Part shown: one piece after another, positions 22,634-37,967 of the stretch | Layout: every line of letters starts with the position of its first letter | How positions within the stretch are numbered: the first letter of the stretch is position 1 | DNA from: Patellaria atrata CBS 101060 | Lineage: Eukaryota > Ascomycota > Dothideomycetes > Patellariales > Patellariaceae | Reading direction: 5' to 3' | Assembly: GCA_010093705.1 (NCBI GenBank) | Contig: MU006091.1 | Coordinates: 672,702-736,701, forward strand | Length of the DNA: 64,000 nucleotides | Translations under genes and position numbers: made by a program | The notes under the pieces: generated by a model | Database searches by the model: none | What the model saw: only the letters and a program-made list of their open reading frames with translations | Told to the model about the DNA's origin: nothing

Positions 22634-24346
22634 ATGGCCCAAGCAAATCAACTCTCTATTCCAACCCCACCTGCGCAGGGCAACCCAAACTCGAGCGGAC
22701 ATGACATAACATCATCACCTATCAATCTAGTTACTCAAGCTACGGAAGTTCTTGGCTTGAACACCCCAATAACTCCGTCATTTCCGATCCAGACCGCACA
22801 CAGTGATGAGTCAGATATGGATGACGGTGATGACGATGAAGAAGAAGACGACAATGTGGAGGACGAAGATGCTGATAATGACAAGTCGAAAGACGATTTT
22901 CTCGTCGACGGCAGACCTCTAAGCTATTGGGAAAGCTTACCAGATGAGGAGTATTTTCGTCTGTTTGAGGGCCCTTATGATTCTGATATAAACGACTCGG
23001 ACGACGATTTTCTCATTGACGACAGACCTCTGAGCTATTGGGAAAGCTTGCCTGACTCAGAGTTCTATCGCCTTTTTGACGAACCTTCTGATTCCGAAGA
23101 CGAGGAAACTGGAGAAAACGACGTGGAGGAGGTAGAGGGCATCACATCCGAACCCACTACTGTCGACAAGAGCAAAGGCCGCAAGAGAGAAGCCAGTGAA
23201 GATCCAGATGATTTGCGAAACAACCCGTCCGAGAACAAGCGGGCTCGGTTGATTTTACAGCCGCGCGCACCAAAAGGAGGCTCCGAGCCGACTCAACCTG
23301 AAGGAAACAGCAAAGTCGGTGACCTTTCCTCTGCAACAGTCCTCTCGAACCCCACTATAATCCCTCCAGGGGACAAACTCAGCGCCGTTCAAGCAGGACC
23401 CCTCAAGACTTTCGATATCGAGCGCATCCTCGAGCATCCCGACCTCTGCCTACAATTCGCTACCCATCTCACCATGGCAAACCTCGTCGACCTCTACAGC
23501 ATCTCCAAAACCTTCCACCAGCGCGTAAACAACCACTACACGACCTACATTCAATACATCTCACGAGTCAAAGCACCAGACGCCATGTCCATCTTCCCCT
23601 TCCGGTACTACGCGCGACTCTGCACGCAAGACCCCGCAGGACGCCCTCACCCCGTCATTCCTCACCAGATTCGGACGGTACCTAGCCTTAGATACCTCCA
23701 GATGGTAGTCTTCAGAAGTACAGTGGTCCAGCAAATCATGATCCTCTTAGCACATTATGGTCACCGCTTCCCGCGCGGCACGAGGCAGGCAATCCTCAAG
23801 ATCGGGTTCATGATGGACCTCCCCACCAATGCCCTTCGCATCGGGGTAATCCACAACAGCAGCATGTGGACGGACCGCGATCTTATACTTGCAACCACCT
23901 TCTTCGTCAAGCTCGACATGCTGTACTCGCACCCTTTCTACGGTCGTGGGGGCGCTAAGATCCGTAAGCTGCTGATGGGTCAGAGACAGTTGACGAGGCT
24001 CTGGCACGCGTTACGTAGGGAGGAGCTCATGAAATACGCCGACTTCGTCCAGATGCAGGTAGCGTATGATTATCAACCCTTCCCACAAGATGCGGGAATG
24101 TCTATCTTCGGGGTACCTGCGGATTTGGTCGGACGGGGTTGTCTGGAGGGATGGGGTGCGGGACATCAGGTCCTGTTGCGGCCGGATGAGGTGGTTGCGC
24201 GAGAGGCGGTGCGGAGAGGGCTAAGAATTCAGACGATTTGGCCGGAGGCGATTAGTGTGGGCTATCAGGATTTAAGATCTAAGAGGGATTTGCCTAAGTT
24301 ACCCTGGAGGATTGTTATGGCGTCCATTGGTCATTGGGATCAATAG
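22634..24346 (+). CDS. F-box-like orphan protein with tandemly duplicated acidic module
   Basis: The single open frame runs from an ATG at 22499 to 24346. I prefer the ATG at 22634 (ACAAACATGGCC, good context), giving 570 residues; the longer start adds a hydrophobic 45-residue leader of doubtful status. Residues about 55-85 are a D/E run. Next is a 37-residue module present twice in tandem, DDFLVDGRPLSYWESLPD and DDFLIDDRPLSYWESLPD, each followed by an RLF element. A basic KGRKRE / ENKRAR segment may be a nuclear localisation signal. From about residue 265, LKTFDIERILEHPDLCLQFA and LVDLYSISKTFHQRVN look like a divergent F-box or F-box-like helix pair. The C-terminal 280 residues are globular and unrecognised. 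Function unknown; substrate-recruiting ubiquitin-ligase role is only inference. Confidence 0.75.
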   Translation: MAQANQLSIPTPPAQGNPNSSGHDITSSPINLVTQATEVLGLNTPITPSFPIQTAHSDESDMDDGDDDEEEDDNVEDEDADNDKSKDDFLVDGRPLSYWESLPDEEYFRLFEGPYDSDINDSDDDFLIDDRPLSYWESLPDSEFYRLFDEPSDSEDEETGENDVEEVEGITSEPTTVDKSKGRKREASEDPDDLRNNPSENKRARLILQPRAPKGGSEPTQPEGNSKVGDLSSATVLSNPTIIPPGDKLSAVQAGPLKTFDIERILEHPDLCLQFATHLTMANLVDLYSISKTFHQRVNNHYTTYIQYISRVKAPDAMSIFPFRYYARLCTQDPAGRPHPVIPHQIRTVPSLRYLQMVVFRSTVVQQIMILLAHYGHRFPRGTRQAILKIGFMMDLPTNALRIGVIHNSSMWTDRDLILATTFFVKLDMLYSHPFYGRGGAKIRKLLMGQRQLTRLWHALRREELMKYADFVQMQVAYDYQPFPQDAGMSIFGVPADLVGRGCLEGWGAGHQVLLRPDEVVAREAVRRGLRIQTIWPEAISVGYQDLRSKRDLPKLPWRIVMASIGHWDQ

Positions 24347-24663
24347 GGTGGGTAATACTAGAGGGAGTAGTTAATAGCTAATTCTAATACTTATTCCCCG
24401 TCATGATCACATTTGGATAACACAAGCACAACTTGAACATCATACTTTCGTTTCATAAGCACAAAGTCGAGCACTGATTTGGAGTGATAAGAGTGCCACT
24501 ATGGGTGCCTTGATTCTGTAAGATGTTCAATATCTTGGACTGTGATATACAACCACCCGCTCCATCACTCCAAGTTTCCAACGAGCATCGGATAAGACAG
24601 GTTGTGATAATATTCGCCTCAACGCCTTAGATGATGAATCATAGTTGTTAACACATCCTCGAA
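24347..24663. other. convergent intergenic interval
   Basis: These 317 bp are the 3' flanks of two converging genes. No gene or repeat is seen. Confidence 0.45.
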
Positions 24664-26718
24664 TTATTCCTGCACCTCGTCATTTGGCACCTTTTCCTTC
24701 TTCTTTTTCGGCATTTGTACGAGAGCTCTAGACGGACGGAAAACCTGGATCTGGTTGTCTTCCGCAGCGGCAGCAATGAGCCAAGGCTCTGACTTGTTCC
24801 AGTTGAAGTCACAAATCTTGTTCGTAAAACCACCGTGCATAAAGAGTCTGTTGTGGTAGTTAGTACTACGGTCCTTGGCAGGGAAATTGTTTATAACTCA
24901 CAGCTCAGGAGGGCCGTCCTCAGCTTCATCAGGGTCCTGCTCGTCTCCCAATTTGCTCATATCCCAGAAGAGAATACGCTTATCCGCACTTCCACTGGCA
25001 AGGATCGCGGGGTCCATCGGATTCCACTCTAGCTTCATCACAGCATCTCTGTGCCACTCCAGACTATGTAGTTTAGTGTCGAATTTACGGAGATCCCACA
25101 TTGCGACTGATTTATCTGCGGAACCAGTTGCAAGTATGGATTCCCAGAGTGGATGAAAAGCCAAGCAATTAACGGCATCCTTGTGTGCCTCTGTTTTGAA
25201 AACGGCGCCCTTGCCTTTTTGGATGCGGGTGTCGATGACTTGGACAGTCAGGTCATCAGAAACGGTTCCAATCCACATTTTGTGTATCGGGTGATGCTGC
25301 ACATCATTGACGATTGAAGTATGGTGAGTATAGGTACGCAGTGGTTTGATAACTTTCGAGCCATTGGTGAAACCACCTACGATATCCCTAAACCATAATG
25401 AGTATCACTGATTCCCATCGTGCTTTTGTAAGCTTACCAAATTCGGACAGTATTGTCCTCAGCTCCTGTCGCAAGCTGGCCTTCGATTAGTGGACTCCAA
25501 TCGAGGCCGTAACCCTCCGCTTCATGACCTTGCAGCTCTAATTCGCATACAAATTCGCTGCTCTTAGGATTCATCGTATGCTTAGTTCGGTCAAAAATGT
25601 AGACTTTAGAGTCTGCACTCATTGTGGCGATGATCTCGGGGTTTTGAGGTTGATAACGGGCCTTATTGACCTCTGTAGGGTGGTTGATCTTCTGGATAAT
25701 GTTCCACGTAAAGGGTTTCTTTGCACTGCCATACCCACCAATTTCTCCACGTTGCTCATCGTAATTTGAGACATTTGGTTTTGCTTGGTCAGGAACTTCT
25801 ACGGATGCAACTTGGAGATAGTTCTGAGCTGCACCTGAGGTATGCGTACCAAGGAGAGCGCGATGTTCTGAAAGAGATGTGCCGGGAACTCTTAATACCA
25901 CGTAGTCATTAGTATGCGCTTTATAATCTAGAGAGATGTCGCTCACTTTCTCTTATCCGGAAACCACTGCATTGAGAGAGTTGGCCATTCCAGAGCACGA
26001 CTAAATGAGTGTTAGTATGGCCGGTGACCCTTTAGTTAGGGAACATACCTATAGATCATGTCGTAGAGCCAAACGGAATTCTTCTTCCATATCTTGTACT
26101 CTTCATTTGCGAGCTTTTGCTCCGCATGTTCATCTTCGCCCGATATCTGTTCAGGTGGGGCATCTATAAATGGGGACAAAGTTAGTATCCGACTGTGAAA
26201 ACGTCTCAAACACAAGTGATAAGGAGGTTCGAAAAAGTTCAATCTTAGTGAACCAAACCTAAGATGCTATTAAAACTTGCATCTACGAGAGACATTAGAT
26301 CTGGAATGGGTTGCAAATTTGGACTAGGTGTGCGATCTAGCGTCAGTGCCTGATCTTGTGTAGGCGTGGGATCCTCTGTAGACGTCGGACTCTCTGTAGG
26401 CGTCGGATCCTCTGAAGGTGTCGGACCCTCTGCAGGCGCCAGGCCAGTTGTAGCAGGTTGAGATAAGGTATCCCAGTGCAATGTAGACTCTGGAAGAGTG
26501 TTCTGATCATGTAGAGACAGTAAAGCAAGGGAAGCAGATTCCACGTGGGATGGAATCTCCCCGAACGTTTCCTTTGGCGGTACACAAGCGCGATGTCCTA
26601 AGGGTTCATGTTTTTCCTTTTCCGGGGCGGCTGTATTGTAGAAGATATTCGCATCCTTATTCACACTTTGGAGACTGGCCAACTCCCTTTGTGATATGCT
26701 TTTACCTTTGCCAGGCAT
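24664..26718 (-). CDS. HAT2: Hat2/RbAp48-type WD40 histone chaperone with long N-terminal extension
   Basis: Exons 26718-26259, 26163-26049, 26000-25947, 25890-25438, 25387-24902 and 24847-24664 close in phase to 583 residues. The last 430 match the whole usual protein. They include the N-terminal helix EEYKIWKKNSVWLYDMIY, ALEWPTLSMQWFPD, GTHTSGAAQNYLQVA and seven WD40 blades (for example EAEGYGLDWSP, ATGSADKSVAMWDLR, ASGSADKRILFWD), ending IQVFRPSRALVQMPKKKK. Hat2 binds histone H4 for the type B acetyltransferase Hat1. It is also the RbAp46/48-type subunit of other chromatin complexes. The first exon adds about 153 residues, with ESPTST/EDPTPT hexapeptide repeats, not seen in typical Hat2. 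It ends SILAG-like at a GTTTGG donor whose phase fits exactly. An in-frame ATG inside that exon (MSLVDASF) is an alternative start. It is divergent from XRN1. Confidence 0.92.
26361..26440 (-). repeat. 18-bp tandem repeat coding PT-rich hexapeptides
   Basis: Four 18-bp units (26361-26378, 26379-26396, 26397-26414, 26415-26432) and a partial fifth differ at a few bases and keep the frame. They encode E-x-P-T-x-T/S hexapeptides in the N-terminal extension of Hat2. Confidence 0.88.
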
Positions 26719-27362
26719 TTTGGAATGATTGAAGAGAGATTTGACCAAGTTGCTGCTGAAGGAAACTGATAGAAGCAATTTACATACCGCTCATATCCTC
26801 CTCCATCGTAAAAGAAGTTTATTATGGGAAAATCAGGATAGGTGGGAAGGTGCAAAGCAGATTAGGGAGAGTGCGATTAAGCGACGAAATTCCAATTGGG
26901 AGAGCACAGTCTTGCTTGCAGGATTAGTCCAAGAGGTTAAGGTAGTTTTTCTGGTAGATATTGAAATAGATACCGTGGTTGTAATACGCATTTACCAGAT
27001 GTCAAATGTGATAGACGCGACGCGATCTCATTGTAGAGCTCAACATTGTGCCAAGAAGAATTCCGAAGCTTTCCCGAACACTTCACAGCTTGAGCAGCAG
27101 CAGACAGATGAATGACCTTTCTTTCTTCGAAGACTCCGCGTCCAGTTCGCCATCACCCCCCTCTTTCCGCGCACCACTTTACACCTGCGCCTCTGTGCGC
27201 ACACTCTGTATATCCTCTTTGGTTTCCGCTGGAATACGCGAAACCTTGAAGGATATCCTACCCTTTCAGCTCTTCCTCATCCTAATTATCGTCATCTCTC
27301 AAAAGCAGAATATCTAGTTCACTCATTCATTCTTTGTCTAGTATAAGTAACTAGAAATCGCC
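26719..27362. promoter_or_regulatory. divergent promoter interval HAT2-XRN1
   Basis: These 644 bp lie between start codons pointing apart and hold both promoters and 5' leaders. The region before XRN1 (27120-27300) is pyrimidine-rich (CTCTTCCTCATCC type), common in fungal core promoters. No gene is seen. Confidence 0.5.
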
Positions 27363-30300
27363 ATGGGTGTTCCTAAATTCTTTCGTTGGATGTCGGAGCG
27401 GTATCCTGCTATCTCCCAGCTCATTGCGGAGAACAGGATACCAGAGTTTGACTGTCTTTATGTGCGCCAAGAGATATACAATTTCCTTACCCCGTTGCTA
27501 ATAGCCTGGTAGTTGGATATGAATGGTATCATCCATAATTGTACCCATAAGGATTCCGATTCGCCTACCTTCCGAATGACTGAGGACCGGATGTTCATTG
27601 CCATTTTCAACTATATCGAACACTTGTTTGGCAAGATCAAACCGAAGCAGCTCTTCTTTATGGCTATCGATGGTGTTGCGCCTAGGGCAAAGATGAACCA
27701 GCAACGCGCGCGCCGTTTCAGGACTGCTTTAGACGCCGAAGTAGCTAAAAACAAGGCGATCAAGGAGGGCATCGAAATGCCGAAAGAGGATGCATTTGAT
27801 AGTAATTGTATTACACCGGGCACAGAGTTCATGGCAAAGCTGACAAAGCAATTGAAATATTTCATTAACAAAAAGGTCTCAGAAGACGTGGATTGGCAAG
27901 GCGTTGAGATTGTGCTGTCTGGCCATGAGGTGCCAGGTGAAGGTGAACATAAGATTATGGAGTACATTCGACAGGCGAAGTCGCAACCGCAATATGACCC
28001 GAATATGCGCCACTGTCTTTACGGATTGGATGCTGATCTTATTATGCTTGGTCTTCTGAGCCATGATCCACATTTTAGTCTGCTCCGTGAAGAGGTTACA
28101 TTTGGGCGACAAGCGAAATCGAAGTCTACCGAATTGGAGCATCAAAACTTCTACCTCATGCACCTGTGTATAGTGCGCGAATATTTGGAGCTCGAATTCC
28201 AAGAACTGAAAGAATCTGGGGTGCTAGACGTTCCTTTCGATATGGAGCGTATTATTGACGATTTCATTCTAATGGCGTTCTTCGTGGGTAACGATTTCCT
28301 GCCTAATCTACCTCATTTACACATCAACGAAGGTGCGCTGGCGCTTATGTTTAATGTCTACAAACAAGTTTTACCAAAAGCGAAGGGTTACATCAATGAA
28401 GGTGGCGTTATCAACCTTGAACGTTTAGAGCTTCTTCTAGATGAACTTTCGCACGTTGAGTATCGTTTCTTTGAGTCCGAAAATTCAGACGCAAACTGGT
28501 TCAAGGGTAAGCAGATGGGTAAGGAAGATGTCATGGAGCGAACAAAGAGGAAGGGTCAGTTGGTCCTCACTTCTGGTCAGAAGGAATTATTTCAGACTAT
28601 CAAGCAGTATGTTATGAATCGACCTGGAGAGGGACAGCCTAAACCCCTGGATCTACCTTCATCGCTTCCTGCTAGGGACCGGAAGTTCGTAGAAGAGCTT
28701 GCGAATGACCTACACCTTGAATGGAAGACGGTAGTTGATGAACACGATGATCGGCATATGCAGTTAGCTTTGCATGCCAGTCCGGATGACAGCGAGGAGG
28801 AAGAAGATGATCCGGAAGCGCAATCCGCACTTTTAAGGGTGATTAAGAAATATGAAAAGGCAAAGATTGTGGATATCACTCCTGAACAAGCGCAGTCAGA
28901 AATGGAAAAGAAGTACCAAGAAAAGTTCGAAGCATGGAAAAATAAACATTACGAATCCAAGTTCGGATGGGGACTGGAAAACGAAGAAGAACTACGAAAG
29001 CTTACTGAAAATTATGTGCAGGGATTACAATGGGTTCTATATTACTATTACCGTGGTGTTGCATCGTGGCCATGGTTTTTCACCTATCATTACTCGCCGA
29101 TGATCTCGGATGTCAAGAAAGGTCTTAATGCGGACATGAATTTCAAGCTCGGTCAACCATTCCGACCATATCAGCAACTAATGGGTGTCCTACCCGATAG
29201 GAGTAAGAAAATTGTACCAACTCCTTATCACGACCTCATGACCAACGAAAAGTCCCCTATCATTGATTTTTATCCGCGGGATTTTGAGCTCGACATGAAT
29301 GGCAAGAAAATGGAGTGGGAAGCAGTTGTCAAAATTCCATTCATTGATGAAACTAGGTTGTTACCTGCTATGGCAACAGTGGAACATCTATTAACTGATG
29401 ACGAACTTGCTCGCAACGAATTCGGTGTATCTCTCAAGTTTATATATCAGCCGGATCTGGACTTTGTGTACCCTTCATCCCTCCCGGGCATTTTTCCCGA
29501 CCTTGCTCATTGCCACTGCGTAGAGAATATCTTCGAGTTACCGACCATGGATGGCCTCGAAGTATATGTGGGTCTCATGAACGGTGCGAAGCTTGGAATA
29601 GATGCTTTAGCCGGATTCCCAAGTCTCAAGACCCTGCCGTTCGTAGCTTCTTTAGGATTTCATGGAGTTAATGTATTTCAGAGTGATTCTCGTAATGAAA
29701 GCATGGTCATCACACATACGGAGTCGGGACAGCGCACGAAAGTGGCCGCCGCTCAAACAAAACTAGGTAAAGCTGTCCATGTTGGATACCCGTTTTTGCA
29801 GGAGGCCAAGGTTGTTCGTGTGTCCGATGAACTTTTCGACTACGTCCTTCCGGAAGACGGCTCCGCTCAACCCCTACAAATCCCCCATGGCCCTCAAGAG
29901 ATCTCAAATTGGAAGAAGAAAGCCGATCGTATCGAAAACTTCTATAGCAAGAGATTAGGCATGATTATCGGCACAGTTGAATCGTTAGTGCATGTAGAAA
30001 TGTTAAAGGGGCTTCGCAAGACCGACGAGGGAGCTACAGTCAAAGAGTATGGACACATCTCTGGGGTTGAAGCCGATCATGCCACTCAAATCATCGTAGA
30101 CGAAGTTGTCAGCCAAGACCAACGCTTCATTGAGAAGGCCGCTGTACCCTTTGCGGAAGAGTTTGCGGAGGGTACAAAAGCCTTCTTCTTAGGTGATTTC
30201 AATTATGGTAGACCTTTGCAGGTCACATCGGTGAATAATGATAGAGCCGACATCTGGGTGTTGACGACGGAGAAAGAAGACTTGCTCTGGGGTAGACGAG

Positions 30301-31721
30301 TGGCCGCGGAATCTGAACGTATCACGCCATATACACCATCTTTCGCTGTCGCAAGGATGTTGAATCTTCACCCACTCGTGATGAGCAAGTTAACATCTTC
30401 GTTCTCTGTACAATCCAGTGGTCTACGGCTTAACCTAGGTCTAAATCTCAAATTCGAGTCCAAGAAGCTAAAGGTTCTTGGTTATTCCCGGAAAGGCCCA
30501 TCGGGATGGGAGTATAGTCAGAAGGCCATCGAGTTGATCCAACAGTATATGATCAACTTCCCCGAGTTCATCGCCGGTATTGTGAGAAACCCAAAAGGTG
30601 ATATCTATCAGGATACGGACTTCTATCCAGAAGAGGAGGCCAAACAGAAAATGAAGGAAATCGGCGCATGGCTCAAATCAATAGAGTCGAAGAGTTTTGA
30701 GAAAGTCCCTCTTGAAGCGGAACAGCTCGATTCTGACGTGGTTAAGAAGATTGAAAATTCGGCAGATCTTTATATACAGCAGGGTCCTGCAGTCAAAGCG
30801 CAGAAAATGTCGGGAGTTCCTCGCACTGCTCTTCTCAAACCCTCCGATGCAGAACACCGACTGAATGGTCAACACTTTTCACTTGGAGACCGGATCGTCT
30901 ACGTTCAAGATAGAGGAAGGGTCCCTATCGGTCAACGAGGTACCGTCATTGGTATGACTCGTACTCCCAGGATGATGATGCTTGATGTTGTCTTCGATAC
31001 TACGTTTATGGGAGGCACTACCTTGACAGAGCGCTGCTCACCATTCAGAGGATCGACTGTCCCAATAAATGCAGTTCTGAACCTCACAGACAAGCAGGTC
31101 GTGTATCTGTCGCAAGCTGCAGCTGCCAGACAGCCCCAGCAACAAGTTCAACCTCTGGTCATCCAAGGCAATTACAGTGCTCCTCGCGGCGGCTACGGCA
31201 ATCTACAGCCAGCCGCCGCACCACCACCTCTCAGAGGTTCTTTCCGAGGAGCGGTCTCGGGCCAGCAGAATGGCATGGGACGCGGCCGCGGTCGCGCAGG
31301 CTTTCCCAACGGTGCCAACGGTCACCAACCCCAGCAGCAGTTGCCCATCCACAACGGTCCACCTACACAACCCGCTAACAACGGCCGTGGGCGTGCAGGA
31401 TTTGCCCCTCGTGGTAACAATTTTTCACCTCGCGCCACGGCGAACACCTTCGTTCCAAGGGGAAGAGGTGGTGCTCGTGGAGGCGGTAACCCGAGCCCAA
31501 ATCATCAGGGATACACGGTTGTTGATGATGTTGATCCGGATGCCGGAATCTTGCGTCACAATCCTAACTTCAAACCACGTTCGTATCAGAATGTGCCGCC
31601 ACCAGCTATCTACGATGTTACGAATCGTGGACGCGGGCATGGAAGGGGGAGGGGTCGTGGAGATCGTGGTGGAGGGAGAGGCCGTGGTAGTACTGGTGAG
31701 CAGCCACAACAGCAAGAGTGA
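27363..31721 (+). CDS. XRN1: 5'-3' exoribonuclease 1
   Basis: Exons 27363-27461 and 27513-31721 (donor TAT|GTGCGC, acceptor TGGTAG) give 1435 residues. The start MGVPKFFRWMSERYP is canonical. Catalytic blocks are intact: LDMNGIIHNCTH, FFMAIDGVAPRAKMNQQRAR, SGHEVPGEGEHKIMEYIR, YGLDADLIMLGLLSHDPHF and FVGNDFLPNLPHL supply the Mg2+-binding Asp/Glu residues. The D1-D4 (PAZ/Tudor, KOW, winged helix, SH3-like) region follows, then a roughly 230-residue Gln/Gly/Arg-rich tail with RGG-like repeats. Xrn1 degrades decapped 5'-monophosphate RNA in the cytoplasm and co-translationally. Its length is close to yeast Xrn1 (1528). A T15-16 tract directly follows the stop. Assignment is certain. Confidence 0.97.
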
Positions 31722-31985
31722 GGCTTTTTTTTTTTTTTTGGAAGACTGGATCTAGGGCTGCGTGTGTTGGACTAGAATCATATGAGGTCCTATAGTTGTT
31801 CATGAACATGATGATTGACGTATGAGAGTCACGTAGTAGGCATTGTGTCATAGCTCTTCAACAACCTGCAAATACCGTCGTTTCTAGGACTATCATGTCC
31901 CCTCTTAGTAGATAGGTGAATGAATCAAATGGGTATTGTAGAAAGTAATCAAAGTGCATCCTCTATGTGGCAATCTGCTTTCCCT

Positions 31986-32591
31986 TCACATTCCCCTTGT
32001 CCGCAACTCTCGGTCCAGCGCCTGCATATCCGTACTCCCCGCAATTCTGGCATATCGAATCAGCAATTGGCTAAGGAAGTTGAAGGAACGGTGAGGAAGC
32101 ATACCCTTGCCCATCTTCGTTGAAGATGCTATATGCGCTCCTGACCCCTTTTCTCCTCTCTCCTGTCCCCAAGTTTGAAATCATAGCCCAGAAGATTCCA
32201 ACGATGAGCATTATAGCGCCATATCTACTCGTCATCAGTCAGATCACTCACCATATCAAAATACAAGCGTAAGAGTTTGAGAGTCCTAAGAAACAGACAA
32301 TGATATCTACTGCAAAGATGATCCTGAGCATATCAAAGTAGCCACCTCTCTTTATTTGGGGAAATAACTAGTTCTACAGAGAACGACTCACCCGGCCCAC
32401 AACGCCATACCCATCAAAATGCACCAAGCCTGAAACTGCCGACTCCCTTTCAGCCTCTCTAATGTTCTATTCAGTAGTAGCTTTGGGTCTTTGGCGTCGC
32501 GCTCGGCGATGAGGGAGGGGAGATCGAGCTCCGAGTGGGGGATGTGGTGGGGTTTTTTCTTCCTGGGTTTGGGGTTGTCGGTGGGTGCCAT
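31986..32591 (-). CDS. SAYSvFN-domain small membrane protein (SAYSD1-like)
   Basis: Exons 32591-32392, 32224-32105 and 32034-31986 close in phase to 122 residues. The N-terminus is basic (NPKPRKKKPHH), then SELDLPSLIAERDAKDPK. A membrane hairpin or segment is formed by QAWCILMGMALWAGYGAIML and VGIFWAMISNLG. The signature RSAYSIFNEDGQG gives the family its name and lies near the C-terminus, which ends LDRELRTRGM. In animals SAYSD1 sits in the ER at the translocon and acts in translocation-associated quality control; the fungal role is unstudied as far as I know. Intron 1 (32225-32391, 167 nt) is long for this window and holds an open hydrophobic stretch after a CAG|G site (32323) that cannot be spliced onward in frame. 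The gene is convergent with XRN1. Confidence 0.8.
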
Positions 32592-33127
32592 TGTCAATTA
32601 ATTGATGTAGTATTAAATGTGAGAATGGAGGTCGAGCATTGGAAGCTTCCTTGTGGATAGAGAGAGATGATACCAACGGAAGGGAGCAGCTGGGCCATAC
32701 TTTGATTAACATAAATGATCACGTGCCAGATATTCTAGAGACATTTAAAGGGGGCAATTCCTCTTCAAGTGTTCAATATCTAATTGTATTGCCATTTTCT
32801 ACAGGATACAGCACGAAAAAAAAAAAACAACCGCTGCTAGACTAGTTACCGCCAACCGTTACAACTCCTAGAGAAAATATGCACAAGTAAGAATCCCTCA
32901 ACCGCCAAAGGAGCACTGGCGCTGAGTTTACCACCAAATGGGAATGATGAGTAAATGGTCAAGCCAGAAGCCAAGTGTGTCCCCTTTCCCAAAGACGAAA
33001 AAGAACACCCACGCTCCGCCAGCGCCAGAAATGGTGCTCATGATAGAACAGTGTACAGACTCAAGGGAACAAACAGCAATAAAAGACCACGCTGAATTAT
33101 TTCCAATGCTCCCATTGTCGAATGATG
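32592..33127. other. intergenic between two minus-strand genes
   Basis: This holds the SAYSvFN-gene promoter and the UBP15 3' flank. An A-run occurs at about 32816-32827. A 37-codon minus-strand frame starting MSTISGAGGAWVFFF (33043-32930) is noted but unsupported. Nothing else is seen. Confidence 0.4.
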
Positions 33128-36933
<3,806 letters not shown>

Positions 36934-37967
36934 GTTGAAGGAATCCTAGCGGGGTTGATGGGTGGCCAAAGGTAGGTAAGAAGCTGCGGAGAATGGGTGG
37001 ATGTTGGTGGATATTGCGGGCGCAAAAGAAGGATATTATACAAGGCGTAGAAAGGGCGCGGGTGAAGTTGTTGAGGAAATAGGTAAGGAAGGTGGATATC
37101 CACTGTGGTTTTCTTTTGGTGGCATCCAATGTAAAGTTCTTAGGTACAGCAGTTCTTTCGTATGGAGGAACGCTAAAGGTGGCGGCGTAAGAACTGCAAG
37201 GGTAGTAATAAGGTATAGGTGGGTACCCCTCGGGCAATCACTCGTCATATAATACCAAGGAAGTCGAATGTGATTCCCTCCAGATTTGTACCGTCGTTCT
37301 ACTTTTTAAAAAAGTGCTTCCTTTAAGGTATCTTGTGTTCGCGAAAATCTTTTAATTTGACGCTTGTGATCTCATGGCTGTGTAAAACACGCGGTCCAGC
37401 GCAACTTGCCAACTCAGAGCAAAGTCAGAAGTAGTTCTACTTCTGTCACAGGGAATTCGTATACCTTACAGTACTGTATGGATTATATTCTTTCCTTACG
37501 TCAGATCAATGGCTACCTTAGCTACCAACCGCTCCCGTCAAAACTCCTTCGACTTATTGAGCAGTTCATTAGGATCTGGAATAAAAAAGGAACAAGATAA
37601 AAGAAAAGTAGGAATGCATTTAGCTCAGACACTACTGTATAGACAGCAGCTGGACATTTGCATATAGCCTGTCAAATCCGTAGTAGACATTTCTTCATCA
37701 AGATAACCTAACTACGGCTAATATCAAGGGGGTACACCTCATAGATCCCTTTTACGCAGTTGAATTTGAATTAACAGTATACCTGGTTATTATTCTCGAG
37801 GACGCCGATCTGATCGGTTGCATGTGCTTGTATAGTTTTAATGCACGAGCTTCCCTTGTAACTACTTAGAGTCACTACCAACCGACAACTTCTTCCCATC
37901 CCACCAAAAGCAATACCCTTAACTTCTTTCAATTACGCTGTGCCAGAGTCAACATTGGCCTGGGATC
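36934..37967. promoter_or_regulatory. divergent interval UBP15-kinase
   Basis: These 1.03 kb separate divergent start codons. TACCTTACAGTACTGTA lies at 37462-37478, one of several related motifs in this window. The left part carries a shadow frame to 37252. No further gene is supported. Confidence 0.45.

Noticed and set aside
31725-31740. T tract after XRN1 considered as a Pol III terminator
   Set aside because: No tRNA-like or other Pol III gene precedes it; it is in the XRN1 3' UTR.
31177-31755. Plus-strand 192-codon frame
   Set aside because: Second-frame shadow of the RGG-rich XRN1 tail, without an ATG-supported separate gene.
32930-33043. 37-codon minus-strand frame MSTISGAGGAWVFFF
   Set aside because: Lies in the UBP15 3' flank, has no splice or family support; kept only as a possibility.
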